Counted from the stretch's first letter, positions 41,873-54,080 are shown. The stretch: DNA of 64,000 bases from Rotaria socialis (GCA_905331475.1 CAJNYU010000521.1:45387-109386), one strand, 5' to 3'. Program-made: numbers and translations. Notes: generated by a model from the sequence alone, not told the origin.

Positions 41873-41914
41873 GGGGTGTGGGTGTAATCGAAGAGAGTAT
41901 ACACATCCACACCC
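41873..41914. repeat. Telomere-like hairpin, GTGTGGGTG type
   Basis: GGGGTGTGGGTGT at 41873-41885 is complementary, with one mismatch, to CATCCACACCC at 41904-41914, with about 18 nt between. The G-rich arm contains TGTGGG, the unit I recall as the bdelloid telomere repeat. Confidence 0.65.
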
Positions 41915-41977
41915 TACTGCTCCTCAAAGACCAAAATCTAGTTGATATTATATAATTTATACTAATGCAATAGTATA

Positions 41978-42010
41978 CACAAACGTGGATGTCCACACCC
42001 GACGTTTGTG
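41978..42010. repeat. Palindrome with telomere-like centre
   Basis: Perfect 9-bp arms CACAAACGT (41978-41986) and ACGTTTGTG (42002-42010) enclose GGATGTCCACACCCG, which carries a CCCACA-type unit on one strand. Confidence 0.65.
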
Positions 42011-42856
42011 AATGTGTTCTATAACCCTGTGTTTCTTCACTGTTTTTATTATTATTTCAGTGAGCAAAAAAAAAGTGGCTAACCGTTGCTGTATCTAATA
42101 GAGTAATCCTCTCCGTTTCTAATTCTCTAGCTCATTCAAAACCAAATCGATTCATAAAGAAAGAGTTTTTGGCGTGAAACTCTAAACTAACAATTATTGT
42201 AATCTATTTATACCTTAGAAAGCTACAGCGACGTTCTAGACTGTCCGAGTTATTTTGATTATCATTTCAAAACGATTGTTTACTTTAATCTAGAACGCTT
42301 CTTGGTGGATACGGAAGTAAACTATTCTTATTAGAAACTAGTCACTCATCGATGTGCTTCAACGAATTGCGGGTATTTAGAAACATACAATTTTCGCCAA
42401 GTTTCAATAAGACTTTCCTATAGTAAAATTTAATATATAGCTCAGATAAAGCACAGTAAATTTGGATTCCTCGACAACAATTATTTTCCGTCAAACTTTG
42501 TGAATCATCTCATAGACGCGAATGCATGAAGATAAACGTACTCACAAATAAACTCATTTTATTTCATATGGTCTTCCCTATAGTCGAGTGGATAACATGT
42601 TGAACTAAACATAAAACAAAGATTATTTTATTCAAAGGAGGAACTAGCTAATAAAAAAAGAATTATTATTCATGCAAGAAACTCATTTTACGTCGATCAA
42701 ATCAATTTTTTTCTAACTGCGCAAGTCTCAATTGAATTGATAACGAAAGAAAAGAAGAAAAAGCTAAATCATCTATCTTGTTCAAATACTATAATGACGT
42801 ATCGTTATCTCTCAGTACGAGAAAATAAAGGTACACACTCGTTTATTTTTCTTGTA

Positions 42857-44430
42857 ATGATGACAAAATGTGAGGCGCTTTTCTTCGTCTTCTTGCTGTG
42901 CAGCGTAGCTTATGTATCTAGCTACAAACTTCATGATCGAAATTCATTAAGAGGTGAGTATCTAATATATCTCTGCAATCCGTCATTTCTATATCAACAA
43001 GAAAGTTGCAGAAACCGATCGATTCCGTCGAGTCCCAGGGATTTTCCTGCATCCTAATGCTGATTGCAACTCAGTGGAATAGACTTTTCTAATTTCTTAT
43101 CATTTCATCCTACTTCTTTGTCATATGATTTACGCAAAAGTTGAGTACATACCACAATACGTGAAAGTATACCTTTAGATACCAATCACTGCCTAAAGGA
43201 GACATTTTTGCATATAGTTTGGTGAGGGTTTATCAGAAATGTGAACATAAATAATTGAATCAAAACATTTTCAGCAACATCATGTGCTGGAACAACATGG
43301 GAATCGAACGGCAAAACAGTAGCTGGTGGTAATGGCCCAGGCAGTGCTCTTAACCAATTGAACTCATCATATGGTATTGTTGTTGATTCAAATAATGCAC
43401 TCTTTGTCAGTGACTATTCAAATCACCGAGTAATTAAATGGGAACAGGGGGCATCACATGGCAGTCTTCATATTGGAGAGCTATGCGGGACAAATACTAA
43501 TGAAGAATTTTGCTATCCTAGTGCCATTACATTCAACAAGGAGGGCACTTTATTCGTCACTGTTCAGAGTGACTCGATTGGAAGTGTGGTGTTTTTAAAA
43601 AAAGGAGCTGCATCGTTCGAAACACTCATTACTGTCAATACTTCTATTTACGGCATAGTTTGGGATCAGAATGAAGAATATCTCTATCTCGGGCATCATC
43701 GTGAGCATCGCGTACTGAAATATACGAAGGACGGAAAATTCGTGAGTGTCGTTGCTGGTGGCAATGGTGCAGGGTCTGCTCTTGATCAGCTTGACTATCG
43801 TGATAAGAATATTCAAAAATCTCATGTACCATTATAAAAGTTACTCGCCATCAATGGCATACGTGAAATCGACATAGTAAACGAAGTAGGTCAGTATTGT
43901 TTGACTGGTGTGTTAATTTCTATTTATCCCTTGCCTTTGCAGCTCGAGGTGTCGCAGTGGACGAGGATGGGTCTGTCTATGTAGCAGATTCTAGTAATCA
44001 TCGTATAGTGAAATGGATGGTCAATGCTAATAAAGGAGTTATTGTCGCAGGCGGTACCGGAATCGGTAATCGAACAGATCAATTTAATATACCAGGTGAC
44101 ATGATTCGAGATAAGAGTGGGACACTTTATGTGGTAGACATACGTAATCATCGCATCGTGTGTGTACCGGCGGGTGCACGAAACAGCATTACTATCGCAG
44201 GTGGTTATGGGCAAGGTAATGCGACCAATCAACTGAATAGTCCCATCTACTTGGCGTTCGACAATGAGGGAAGCTTGTATGTAAGCGATGAAAACAACTA
44301 TCGAATTCAAAAGTTTTCAAAAACAGACACTCCATCAAGTACTGGTGGCTATGTGAACACTCCTTCCAAGTTGGCATTCGCTTTTGGTTTTCTATTGTTG
44401 ATCGTTTCATCTGTTTGCTTTTTCAAATAA
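42857..44430 (+). CDS. Secreted or GPI-anchored NHL-repeat protein
   Basis: Exons 42857-42953, 43275-43799 and 43943-44430 give 369 residues. The order is a signal peptide (CEALFFVFLLCSVAYVSS), then an NHL beta-propeller. Its blades share the pattern G(I/V)xVDxxxxxxVxDxxNHRIxKW and end in VAGGxGxGxxxxQL; examples are NNALFVSDYSNHRVIKW, SVYVADSSNHRIVKW and SLYVSDENNYRIQKF. About six blades can be counted. The C-terminus is a Ser/Thr-rich linker plus a 20-residue hydrophobic end (LAFAFGFLLLIVSSVCFFK), which suits a GPI signal or tail anchor. The join 43799/43943 is fixed by the blade pattern (LDYPRGVAVDE); reading through gives a stop. NHL propellers bind proteins or RNA. Such short secreted versions are frequent in bdelloids, and their ligand is unknown. 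Confidence 0.8.
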
Positions 44431-47406
44431 AAGTATTACATCATCACCTAAAAGGGTGAATAAGAATGTACCGAAACTGTTCCATTCCAGTTGCCGTTTT
44501 GAATGCAGAGTTTGGGCTGATGTGACAATGTATCTAAAACCAATAGAAATGTACGAATTACCTATGGTACTGTTATTTTTAAGGCTATCATCACGTCGAT
44601 TTTTATTTGAAAAGATTCGAAAGTACTATTTTTCCGAAAATAGTCGTACAATGATAGACTTATAGATATAAATTTATGATGAGGACATGATAAACAGAAG
44701 TAAACTAAGATTCATCGAACGAATATTTGAGTGTGAGTGTTGGTAGACGTGTGTGCCAGATAAGTAGGAGTCCGCACCCTCATTTTGTCGGACCCTACAG
44801 ATCTATCGTCGGATTCCTATGAATTCTAAAGAAACACTGTTGGATGTCATTGGAAGTTCAATGGGTTCCGACGTCAATTTCTCGACCTGGGCAGTTCTCA
44901 ATATTGGTATCGATTTAGTTTCCTTTTGGTTAAAACAAACATCCCACGCATCTGTAACGATAAATAGGGACCCTGTTTTTGGGATTGATATATTATGACA
45001 AACGGGATAGAGGTGGAGTAGCTTACCGCCACTCTCGACAATGATGTTTATTCGCTTCATCATATATCCAAAGAGATATTAGAACAATGGAAAGAGAATA
45101 GAAGAAGGAGGAAGGAGAATCGCCGAAGCGTGACATCAACATCTGCACTACGTTGATTCTATAAGTTATTTCGATTGATGAAAAAATGAAAGTTTCGACT
45201 AGTAAATTAATTTGTAGCTAAGATATAAAGATCAAACTGCTTTTCAATTGATACTAAAGCCTTCTTAAATATCGCGTTTCCTCTTCAATTCATTTTCAAA
45301 TACTAATTATCTTTTAAAATATGTCTTACGTTACTCGATTCAATATACTAGAGTATTACATGTCATTCAAAATTTTATTCATTTCTGTCAGTCATTCAAG
45401 TTGTTAAACTATGACAACAGCGCAAACATCTCGAAATGGTTGATATATTGATTGATCGTTTGAAACTGCCGGTATATGCATGGTGCCATCTTTTAATTTA
45501 AGTATAAAAGAAAGTCTTAACTCTATACTAAACTGTTATGGACTATGTTGATCTTCATCAGGGTAGTTGAGAAAATATATTGGCATGTGGGTGTAATCAG
45601 GGTTGCCACATCCTCCGCTTTTTGCGGAAAGTTTCCGCTTTTTCGTATAAAACATGTTGCATATCAAATTGAATCAGTTCTTATTGTTTACAAATACCGT
45701 GAGTCATCATTTTTTGTGTTTTGAAATTTTGATGAAATAAAAAGAAATACAATAAATATGAAAAAATACCTAATATTCTCAGAAGCATTACAAATCTGCA
45801 ACAATATAAGCTTCCGCTTTTTTTTCCGCTATTTTCCGCTTTTTAAACTTCATCAGGTGGCAACCCTGAGTGTAACTGAAAAGGAGATCCACACATATCC
45901 ACATCCGTTTCATTACACTAATAAATGAAATACACAGCGCTCGAAATAGAATCGATGCTGCATATATCCATTGTGTATTTTTTGCGTATAACTGTCTCTA
46001 GAAAAGAAAAGACAATTTTTTTTCTTCGTCAGATAAAAGCTATTGATAGTTTCCTTGATGCAGGCACATAAATATGATTCATTGTATCCAAAGCTTTTGT
46101 TTTACTAATTATGTCAATCAACAGAAAATACAGACGCTTTCTTTTTTGCTTGACATAAATCGTACAATATTTTTTAGAATTTCTTCAAAAAACCCTGATA
46201 AAGAAAACAATTGAGTCGCTTCGGAGAAAAATTTATAATACGGCTAAATCTTGAATGGAATGATATTATAGCCATGACCTTTTCATTTTTGTACATCTTT
46301 TTATGTATACGCAGTAAAGTTTATCCGTCTTTTATGATTTGACAGTACAGAAAAGGATGTAAATAAGAATGGTCTAAATAAGAATCGACATTGTTTTTAT
46401 CGTTTCTGACTGAGACGATACACTATATGGAATCGCATAAACACTAATGCGAAAAATAATAGAAACTCTAGCAAAACAGCATTTACATAAGATGACCTTA
46501 AATATCAGGTTGGTTATGTAGCTATTTTTATAAGAATAAAAATTTGCTAGAACTTAGTATATTTTTGAAAAAACAAATACTGAATTTAAGTTTTCATCGA
46601 GATTTGTTTCTAGGCTTTTCATTCGACATAAATAATCGGTGGTAGAAGAAAGAAATCGATATATCATTTCATCAATTATCAAAGCAGCAGGGAAGGAAAA
46701 AGCGTAAGTAGGTATCAATCAATAGAACGAACGTGCGATTCATCACACAGAATCAAAATGAAATTGACATTGAAAAAATATAAACTAAACATTGTATGTC
46801 AAATTTCTTCGAGAGAAAACAATGGTACACACGTTAGCTTACGGAGAACCATCACATCAATTTGCATAACAGGCGAACACAATGGTTAATCTCAACGAAA
46901 GAATAAAATGATATTTATCACATTCCGTTGCATCTATCGCATACAATAGTATCATTAGAAGAAAATAAATCATGCAATGGATATGCATCTCATGATGATA
47001 TAAATGAGTTTCTACAGTATGTTGGTATTACTTAAATCAAATAAATCAGTAAACAAATTATCTTAACTACTGTCATCTCCGAACTCAAAGAATTTTCAAA
47101 ACTACATCTATTAATTATAAACACTATTATCATATTTATTTGAACTAAAGATATTGTTTTAAAACTTCTGATAATCTTTTTCCGACTTAATAAGAGAAAC
47201 AGTCTCTGATTTTCGTAGAATGATAGCCACATTGTTGATACTAAGATTTATTTTAGACAACCACGTGATCTTTTTTTTCTCATTTTCACCTGACGTTTTT
47301 TTATTTAAATTCTATCTGATAGAGTTCTTTTTCTAGATTCTTACAAAACAATCTACACAATTGAAACATCATTTCATCTGATTGTTGAATATTTAAGAAA
47401 TATATT
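44431..47406. other. Intergenic with hAT MITE
   Basis: No coding gene supported. The main content is the 271-bp hAT element at 45598-45868, inserted in a telomere-like palindrome. Near 44725-44780 there is another loose GTGTGAGTG...CGCACCCTC pair. The rest is AT-rich, with short meaningless frames. Confidence 0.5.
45598..45868. mobile_element. hAT-type MITE
   Basis: Terminal inverted repeats CAGGGTTGCCAC (45598-45609) and GTGGCAACCCTG (45857-45868) are perfect. Flanking 8-bp repeats GGTGTAAT (45590-45597) and AGTGTAAC (45869-45876) match at six of eight positions, as in an aged target duplication. The interior repeats CCGCTTTT several times on both ends, giving subterminal repeats of the sort hAT transposases bind. 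No coding capacity. Confidence 0.75.
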
Positions 47407-49699
47407 ATGTTAGTCAACGAACTTAATACCAAAGAATCCAGTGGTCTGTTGTCTGCAGTGGATCGAATGCGTGAAATATTACACAATGAAAAGATAACTT
47501 TACCAGAAATAATAGTAGTTGGCGATCAATCAGTCGGTAAATCATCGGTACTTGAAGCTATTTCGGGAATACAATTACCTCGAGCACAAAACATTTGTAC
47601 ACGATGTCCATTAGAATTACGAATGAAATCAACGGCAAACATTGAATACGCTATCATTCGTAATAGTAAACGATCAGAAGATGCAGCTGAAACCTTAAAT
47701 GATATGAATGAGATTAGTAATGCAGTTACACGACTTACTAAAGAAATTGCTGGTGAAGGAACAAATGTAAGCTCGACACCGATCTATTTAACAGTGTATA
47801 AACGACATATGCCGTATGATTTGACGCTTATTGATTTACCTGGAATCACTCGAAATCCACTTCCTGGTCAACCCAAAGATATTCATGCACAGATTTTGAA
47901 TTTAATCAATAAATATATAGAACCAGTAACAGCAGTAAGATAATTGATTTTTTTTCTCTCTCTCGAAAACTCTCTAAATCGATTAAGGTTGTTTTACATG
48001 TTATTCCAGCATCGGTTGATTTTGCAACATCAGAATCGATGAAATTAGCTAAAGAATTTGATCCACAATGTCTTCGACAGTTAATAGCTGTTTCAAAAAT
48101 TGATAAATATGATAAAGGTATTGCGGAAAAGCTGTTAGGCCGAGGGCCAGGAGCGATGCAATTAAAATTGGGTTGTATTGCTGTACTTAATCGGAATCAA
48201 GATGAAATCGATGAAAATATTTCATTTGAAGAAATGAAGAAACGTGAAGCCGATTTCTTTCTCAAACATCATGAAGCATTTCAATATCTACCTGATGAAT
48301 TTAAAGGTATCGATCAATTGGTTAAAAAATTAGCAATTATTCAGCAAGATCGTATTCGTTCAACTCTTCCACAAGTTATTGAAGAATTACGAAAACAAAT
48401 TCGAGAAAAAACGCTTGAACTTAAAAATATTCCGATTCCTATGACATCAGAACAAGATTGCTGGATGAAATTTCAATCGATGATAAATGCATTTCGTGAA
48501 AGTATTCGAACTAAAGTCAATGGAGATTATGATATATTAACAAGAATTAATACGATTACTAACAGTAATCAAATATCAGCAAAATCAATTGATTCTAAAA
48601 TGTTATCTTCGTGTAAAACAAGTGAAAATTCAATGGATACTATGCTTGGCGATGATCGTCTTGCCTATCATATTTATAGATTTCAAAGAAAATTTCAAGA
48701 TGAACTTATGAAAAGTTTTTCTGATTTTTTCTCATCGGATTATTATAAACTTGTTCTACAAGCGATTGATGATGGTGCGGGCGTATCGTTACCTAATTTT
48801 CCGAGTTATCAAATAATCGAACGACTTTTTCATGGCGAACTTCAACGTATACCGCGTACTTGTTTTGCTTTAATTGCACGTATTAGCGAATATCTCAAAG
48901 AAAGTTTATTGCGAATTTTTCATCAAACATTTGATATTCAATATATTCGTCTAGTTGAACAACTTAAAGATGTTATCATTAAACAAATTGATCTAGCTGC
49001 TGACCGAGCAACTGAACGCATTCAAGAAATACTAGATATGGAATATAGAATTTTTACAATAAATAATTTATATCCCGATAAAGTTAACGAAATGAAAGAA
49101 CGACTTATAAAGAAAGACAAAGAGCAACAAGGCGAAGCTCCACCACCTCCGATAACAATGACTGCTGCTGCTCCACTAATAATGCAGATTGATTCTATAC
49201 AGAAAACCGATTTAAAAAAGCTTCTCAAACCAATTCCAGGCTCGAAATCTGAAGCATTAATTTCGAAAGTTGATGATTCAACTTCAACTGTAAAACCTGA
49301 AATATTAACAGCAGCATCGCCTGCCACTCCCATGATGGTTCCTAGTTCACATAAATTAACATTCTATGAATCTCTAGCAGCCGTAGATATTCAAATAACA
49401 TTGGAATCTTACTGTTTGGTAAATTATTTAAAACGCGAATATCTCTATAAATTAGCGTTTTTTTTAAAATTTAGGTTGTAAGAAAACGTATTATTGATAC
49501 TATTTCTCAAATATGTTATCATCAATTTATCACAAAATGCGCTCTTGTTATCGATCAAGCTTTAACAATAGCTTGTCCCTCGTCAGATTTACTGCGTTTC
49601 ATGAAAGAACCTACGGAACAAACGAGCCGACGAGACAATTTAGTACGCACTATTAAAGCCTATGAAGATGCATTGCGACTTGGTCAAGGCTATTTGTAA
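47407..49699 (+). CDS. Dynamin-superfamily GTPase, Mx-like
   Basis: Exons 47407-47934, 47988-49418 and 49475-49699 give 727 residues. The N-terminal GTPase has G1 GDQSVGKSS, the switch area CTRCPLELR, G3 DLPG (IDLPGITRNPLPGQPKDI) and G4 SKID. A middle/stalk region follows, and a C-terminal GED (RKRIIDTISQICYHQF...). It lacks a transmembrane segment, a PH domain and a dynamin-type PRD, although a short Pro/Ala stretch (APPPPITM) occurs near residue 560. This layout and length fit Mx or DRP-like proteins. Mx proteins form rings that restrict intracellular parasites, whereas DRPs cut membranes; sequence alone does not decide which applies. The start has an AG 9 nt upstream, a possible trans-splice site. 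Confidence 0.85.
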
Positions 49700-50137
49700 T
49701 GAAAGTTTTCATAGCTAATAAAAAAAGTATTATTCTTATAAAAACTTATGAATAATAGTCATATTATAATTATCTTTATTTAATAAATCTTCGAGATAAT
49801 TAACTGAGCAAACAATTTAGAATGACAAACAGAAGTCAATATAACTGTGGGTGTATGGAAGAAGACAGGTTGTAATCATAAATTGTCGTCCCCCGTCCCC
49901 GCCCATCTTCTAACACCACCAACTAACCATACCCTGAACTAAAGAAAACTAATGATTGCTCTACTCTGAGAGTCACAACTACACCCGCATACCCATTAAA
50001 GAATATAAAGTGGTTCTCATTTATATTTCTATAATTTCTTTTTACACTACAAACACATCGCGATCTAGTAAACTGAAACATTTGAAAGGAAAAAAGAAAT
50101 TATATCACTATTAATAATAGTAGATTTATTCAATTAT
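49700..50137. other. Convergent spacer
   Basis: Between the dynamin-like gene and the minus-strand secreted-protein gene. It contains CTGTGGGTGT at 49845-49854 and ACTACACCCGCATACCC near 49979-49995, a loose telomere-like inverted pair around a C-rich stretch. AATAAA occurs near 49783. Confidence 0.5.
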
Positions 50138-50992
50138 TTAATTCTTTTGAAAAACTGAAACTTCCCATAGTTCAAATACTCCACAATTGTTACGGGCACA
50201 ATTAAAACTTGGATCACGTAAAGTTAATTTACCATCTTTTTCTTGTGTAAAGTATAATGCACAATCGACATAACCATTAGCCAACAGCCGTGGAGGAACT
50301 GTATTAGGAACATACTCAACTTTAATAGTGTTCAATGAACACACTTTTCCGCCAGGAAGAATACCACTAAGAGAAAGCAACGCTGTTGTTGATGTTTGTT
50401 TAACAATAACTGCCGTATCTTTATTACCATTTATCGAAGAATGATAAAAAGAACCAATGAAATCGTCGATTGAACCAGCCGGCGAACCAGGTTGAAATAC
50501 GAGTCCATCAAATACACCCATATTATTACAAGCCAGGCAAGAGTTATTAGGATCATGTAAAGTTAATGCACCTTTTGATTCAGTAATGTATAATTTGCAA
50601 GGTTCATAAATCAATCGATTATTTGATGAATCGTAAGCAAATTTAACAGCACCATAACCAAATGCACATACATGACCGCCATAAGGAATAACTAATCGTA
50701 TATTGACTAAAGCCGATGTCGAACTGTTTTTGGTAATAACAACTGTATCAATGCCCTTTACATTAGCAGGCACATGAATTATTGCGTTATGTTGAAATGA
50801 ACCAACAAAGGCATCAATGCTAGATTTACTGGCAGATGGATCTAAAGAAGGCTCAGAAAGGGTACAGTCAAATAATCTATGAAGATTAGGATGAGATTCA
50901 TTTTTACCTACGCTAACCGGAACAAGAATGTTGACAGCAGAAACTGGAATTAATAGAACCAGCAAAACAAAGAACCGTGACAAGAACTTCAT
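50138..50992 (-). CDS. Secreted protein with two copies of a Cys domain
   Basis: A single-exon frame of 284 residues with a clear signal peptide (FLSRFFVLLVLLIPVSAV). I do not recognise the family. The mature part is an internal duplication of about 120 residues. Both copies have SIDxFxGSFxHxxI, then T(A/V)VIxKxxSTxAL, P-GG-VC, a basic stretch ending in C-LY-T, then G-LTL-DP, C--N-N-GVF. The paired Cys positions suggest matching disulfides in each copy. The last residues (ELWEVSVFQKN) lie outside the repeat. No membrane anchor is present, so an extracellular soluble role is likely. Confidence 0.7.
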   Translation of the reverse strand: MKFLSRFFVLLVLLIPVSAVNILVPVSVGKNESHPNLHRLFDCTLSEPSLDPSASKSSIDAFVGSFQHNAIIHVPANVKGIDTVVITKNSSTSALVNIRLVIPYGGHVCAFGYGAVKFAYDSSNNRLIYEPCKLYITESKGALTLHDPNNSCLACNNMGVFDGLVFQPGSPAGSIDDFIGSFYHSSINGNKDTAVIVKQTSTTALLSLSGILPGGKVCSLNTIKVEYVPNTVPPRLLANGYVDCALYFTQEKDGKLTLRDPSFNCARNNCGVFELWEVSVFQKN

Positions 50993-51689
50993 CCAGACAA
51001 TGAATATGACGGTCTGATAAATGTATGATTACGAAAAATATCCGAGTTTGTTTTCACACTACGAAACTATTGGATATCTGTGGTTATGAATTTCTAACTT
51101 GGATTTTCGTATTCAATTTACTAAAAATAAGAAAAATACAATAATTATGGTGGAAAAGAGAGAGCAAGCAGAATGAATATATTGTATCTTATATTTAGGA
51201 GGCTTAGTGTGTAACAGATGCTAGCTGTTATTCTCCATCGTTTCAAGGGAAAGCAAAGAATAATCACCATTCGATATAGATAGAAGAATTGAGAAGGCAA
51301 ATTTTAAGCTTAACTCTGATACTGTGATCATTCATTTGCACCAAAACATTACAAGTTCATCAAAGAAAAAGCATGAATATTCGCATTACTAACTATTATT
51401 AATTAGTGCTGTATGTTTATCAGCAGGCATTTCGTGTATTATTTTCTTGCATAGTTTCAAAAACATGATGAAATATCCAGATGAAGCCATGCTCATCTAC
51501 CATGATCAGCGGAACAAACCTCATCCTTTCAATAGAACTATATCTATTTCTTTTCATTATATGTATATTTTTCTTTTCGTTATAATAAAGCAATACATTC
51601 TGAAAACGTATCATGTTTGAAATCTACGTCTTCAAAAGAGTCGAGGTTGTGGATGCGGCATCATGATTGAATCTTTATCGGTGTGTTGA
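50993..51689. other. Intergenic, no gene supported
   Basis: Promoter side of the secreted-protein gene and spacer to the GPCR pseudogene. Short frames only. Confidence 0.45.
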
Positions 51690-52529
51690 CAATGGAATAG
51701 ATCGATTCGGATTTATTACGGGTATAGAATTCATGAATGTTGGCGTCATTCTTTTAGGCCTAAAATTGAAATGCATCATCGCCAATGCCTCTCGCCGAAA
51801 TTCGAAAAGGACAAAAAAAATATATCGAAAATTCTATGACACGATAAGTATGAAGTACTGAATCGAATAAATTTTGAACGGTTACACTTGTTGTGAAATA
51901 GAAAAATCCAAAGATAATATTGGCTGGCATCGTCATAATTCAAAATGAAAATGTCAACGAAATCAGTGCAAACGAAATGGCTCGTTTTTGAGTACGTTGA
52001 TTTAAGTTCCTTCTTCATTAACAGAACCATCGGGTCTATAGTAGTGCGTAAATAGAACGAAATGGAAATTGAATAGAGTAAAACAAATTATAATGGATCC
52101 AATAGTGATAGGAACATTTTGTGAATGATTCAATCATGTTCGACGAACACGACTCGATGTCAAGTACCGATCGATAGCGATGAATACGTGTAGCCAATCT
52201 GAGACTTCGGCTGCAAAATGATTGAGAAATGAGAAAAACTTTCATGATGGTACTGAAGAGAATTGAAGTCTAAACCTGTATATGGTTAAAAGATAATGAT
52301 AAAGATTCCATCCATACAACATAAGAATACTGAAAATAGTCGTGCTCCGCAAATAGTGAACTGGTGGTCGTCTATCGGTGTCACGAAGTGTTGATCGACA
52401 GAAAACGGCAAATGTGATACCATTGACTATGATACTCACAATTACAACTACTAAGGAATAATATGCACTCAATAGGTCAGCGACTGATAGAACATCGTTA
52501 ATCGATATACTGCTACCAATCGGTGGCAT
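51690..52529 (-). pseudogene. Decayed rhodopsin-type GPCR
   Basis: On the minus strand, an N-terminus MPPIGSSISINDVLS leads into a first helix (YYSLVVVIVSIIVNGITFAV), intracellular loop and second helix (STTIFSILMLYGWNLYHYLL). In a different frame comes SDWLHVFIAIDRYLTSSRVR, the helix-3 end with the DRY box (about 52160-52180). An in-frame TGA at 52134-52136 then precedes a fourth-helix-like segment (VPITIGSIIICFTLF), and helix-6/7-like pieces follow in another frame further on. No splice pattern restores one frame. The order of parts is that of bdelloid FMRFamide-type receptors, so it is called a pseudogene. Confidence 0.65.
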
Positions 52530-54080
52530 GGTAGGATATATTGATGATGCTATTTTTTATACTTCGTACTACACTACCTTATTAGCTTTTCTATTTGTCG
52601 ATTAAGACAATGTTTCTTTTAGACGAAATCATGAAATAAATAGTATCCATAAAGTCGCTCAAATGATCATCTTTCATTTTATTTCATAAAGCTCTCTAAA
52701 TCTAAAAATAATGAATTAATCAATTTTTCTTTATGAAAATGATCGTTGCTTTCAAAAATAGACATTCAAAAACGTTCAAATTACTTGAAAGAACTATGTT
52801 CCTTAAAAGAAGATTCTAATGGAGTTTGTTGATGGAGAAAATGCTAGTCTTTTGTTTCAAATACGACATGGAGTGTAATTGTTGTATTTTAAAACTGTTA
52901 TCTGTTTTGGTAGGGATTCTATTTCGTGGAAAGATTAAATAAAAAAACTTATAAGGTAAAGATTGCATGCATTCTACTTTGGATATAAAGTAACTATCGT
53001 AGAAAACAAACTTCATAAATATAACGGTCAACAGTTATACCAGCATAATGTTACACATGTTTCTCAAAACCAGCATCGTATATGACTAGTTAAACTATTG
53101 ATAGAGTATACAGGTAAATGTGAGGGGTAGAGCCTCCCCTTCGCTCACACTCATTCCATATTCTAAAGCTGACTATAATGGTTTGGTAGCGCCAGTATTA
53201 TTTACTACATTAATTCTCTGATGATCCATCGTCAACATCTTTCTTCATATACATAATAAGAAAAACTTCTGATCTGATCTTTAAATATTTTCATCTTCAT
53301 TAAAAACCACACCGAAAGACTTACACATATTTTTTTCGATTAGATTGAGAGAATTCGTCTCGGTTCGTTATTTCATGATTAAGCCAATCGATCAGCTTGG
53401 ATTTATTTCTAGATTTTTATCGAGATCAAATATCTGCTCTAAATTTAATGATAAATTGTTGCTAGAGCTTGGCTCTAAGAACGTCCCTTGAGGGTGTGGG
53501 TGTAGGGGAGAGGTACCTAGTGTGGGTGTGGGGTACCTTCTCCCCTGTCTATCTGTCTCTGTAAGGGATACGTGACATCTAGGTACCGCTATACCGCTAT
53601 AACACTAACAGTATAGCGATATAGTGGTATACCGGTATAAGTATTTTGAATTTGCCGCAAATTCAAGTGCCCCATGAAGTCGTGTGGGTGGGTGTGACAG
53701 CTGACTGGTGCATACCCACACCCACACCCATCAGGCATTGATTGAGATCTCCCAAGAGGATTTTACACAATGTTCGGGATGACCTGAATGTCGGGAAGCC
53801 AGACTGATTCCCTATCATTCAGGTCGGTTGGATTAATAAAGATTTTCCCACTGTGTCACTCATTTATTGACTCTCATTTTGTCACAACCATTTCATACGT
53901 GATCATCGACTACGTCCCAACCATGAACATTGTTGCGCAAGACTATTCTCAGAAAATACCTCTACTCACAAGAAACATATATTTTCCCATCCGATTCATA
54001 CTTTCATCGATCAATATAGGATCATGGTAATCCAATCCTGTGCTAAATATTGTTGTTTGTGATCAACCAATGCTGTAGAA
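52530..54080. other. Intergenic with telomere-like tract
   Basis: No gene supported. An inverted G/C pair (GAGGGGTAGAGCCTCCCC) lies near 53123-53140. The telomere-like hairpin cluster at 53489-53735 is listed separately. Near 53582-53632 is an AT-rich palindrome built of ACCGCTATA and TATAGCGATATAGTGG. Confidence 0.5.
53489..53735. repeat. Telomere-like TGTGGG hairpin cluster
   Basis: Several GTGTGGGTGTGGG-type runs within 250 bp. AGGGGAGAGGTACC (53504-53517) pairs with GGTACCTTCTCCCCT (53532-53546) with a single extra base, and the loop is TAGTGTGGGTGTG. A second hairpin pairs GTGTGGGTGGGTGTG (about 53682-53696) with CCCACACCCACACCC (about 53715-53729). Confidence 0.7.

Larger units (their letters stand above)
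41716..42856. other. Intergenic with telomere-like palindromes
   Basis: No gene supported. It contains two GTGTGGGTG-type palindromes (listed separately) and, at about 42569-42605, a degenerate tRNA-like stretch (CTATAGTCGAGTGG resembles an A box) without a matching B box. Confidence 0.5.

Noticed and set aside
42569-42640. Possible tRNA gene
   Set aside because: An A-box-like TAGTCGAGTGG is present but there is no B box and no cloverleaf.
44803-45063. Minus-strand frame of 86 codons
   Set aside because: No signal peptide, domain or repeat pattern; normal chance length.
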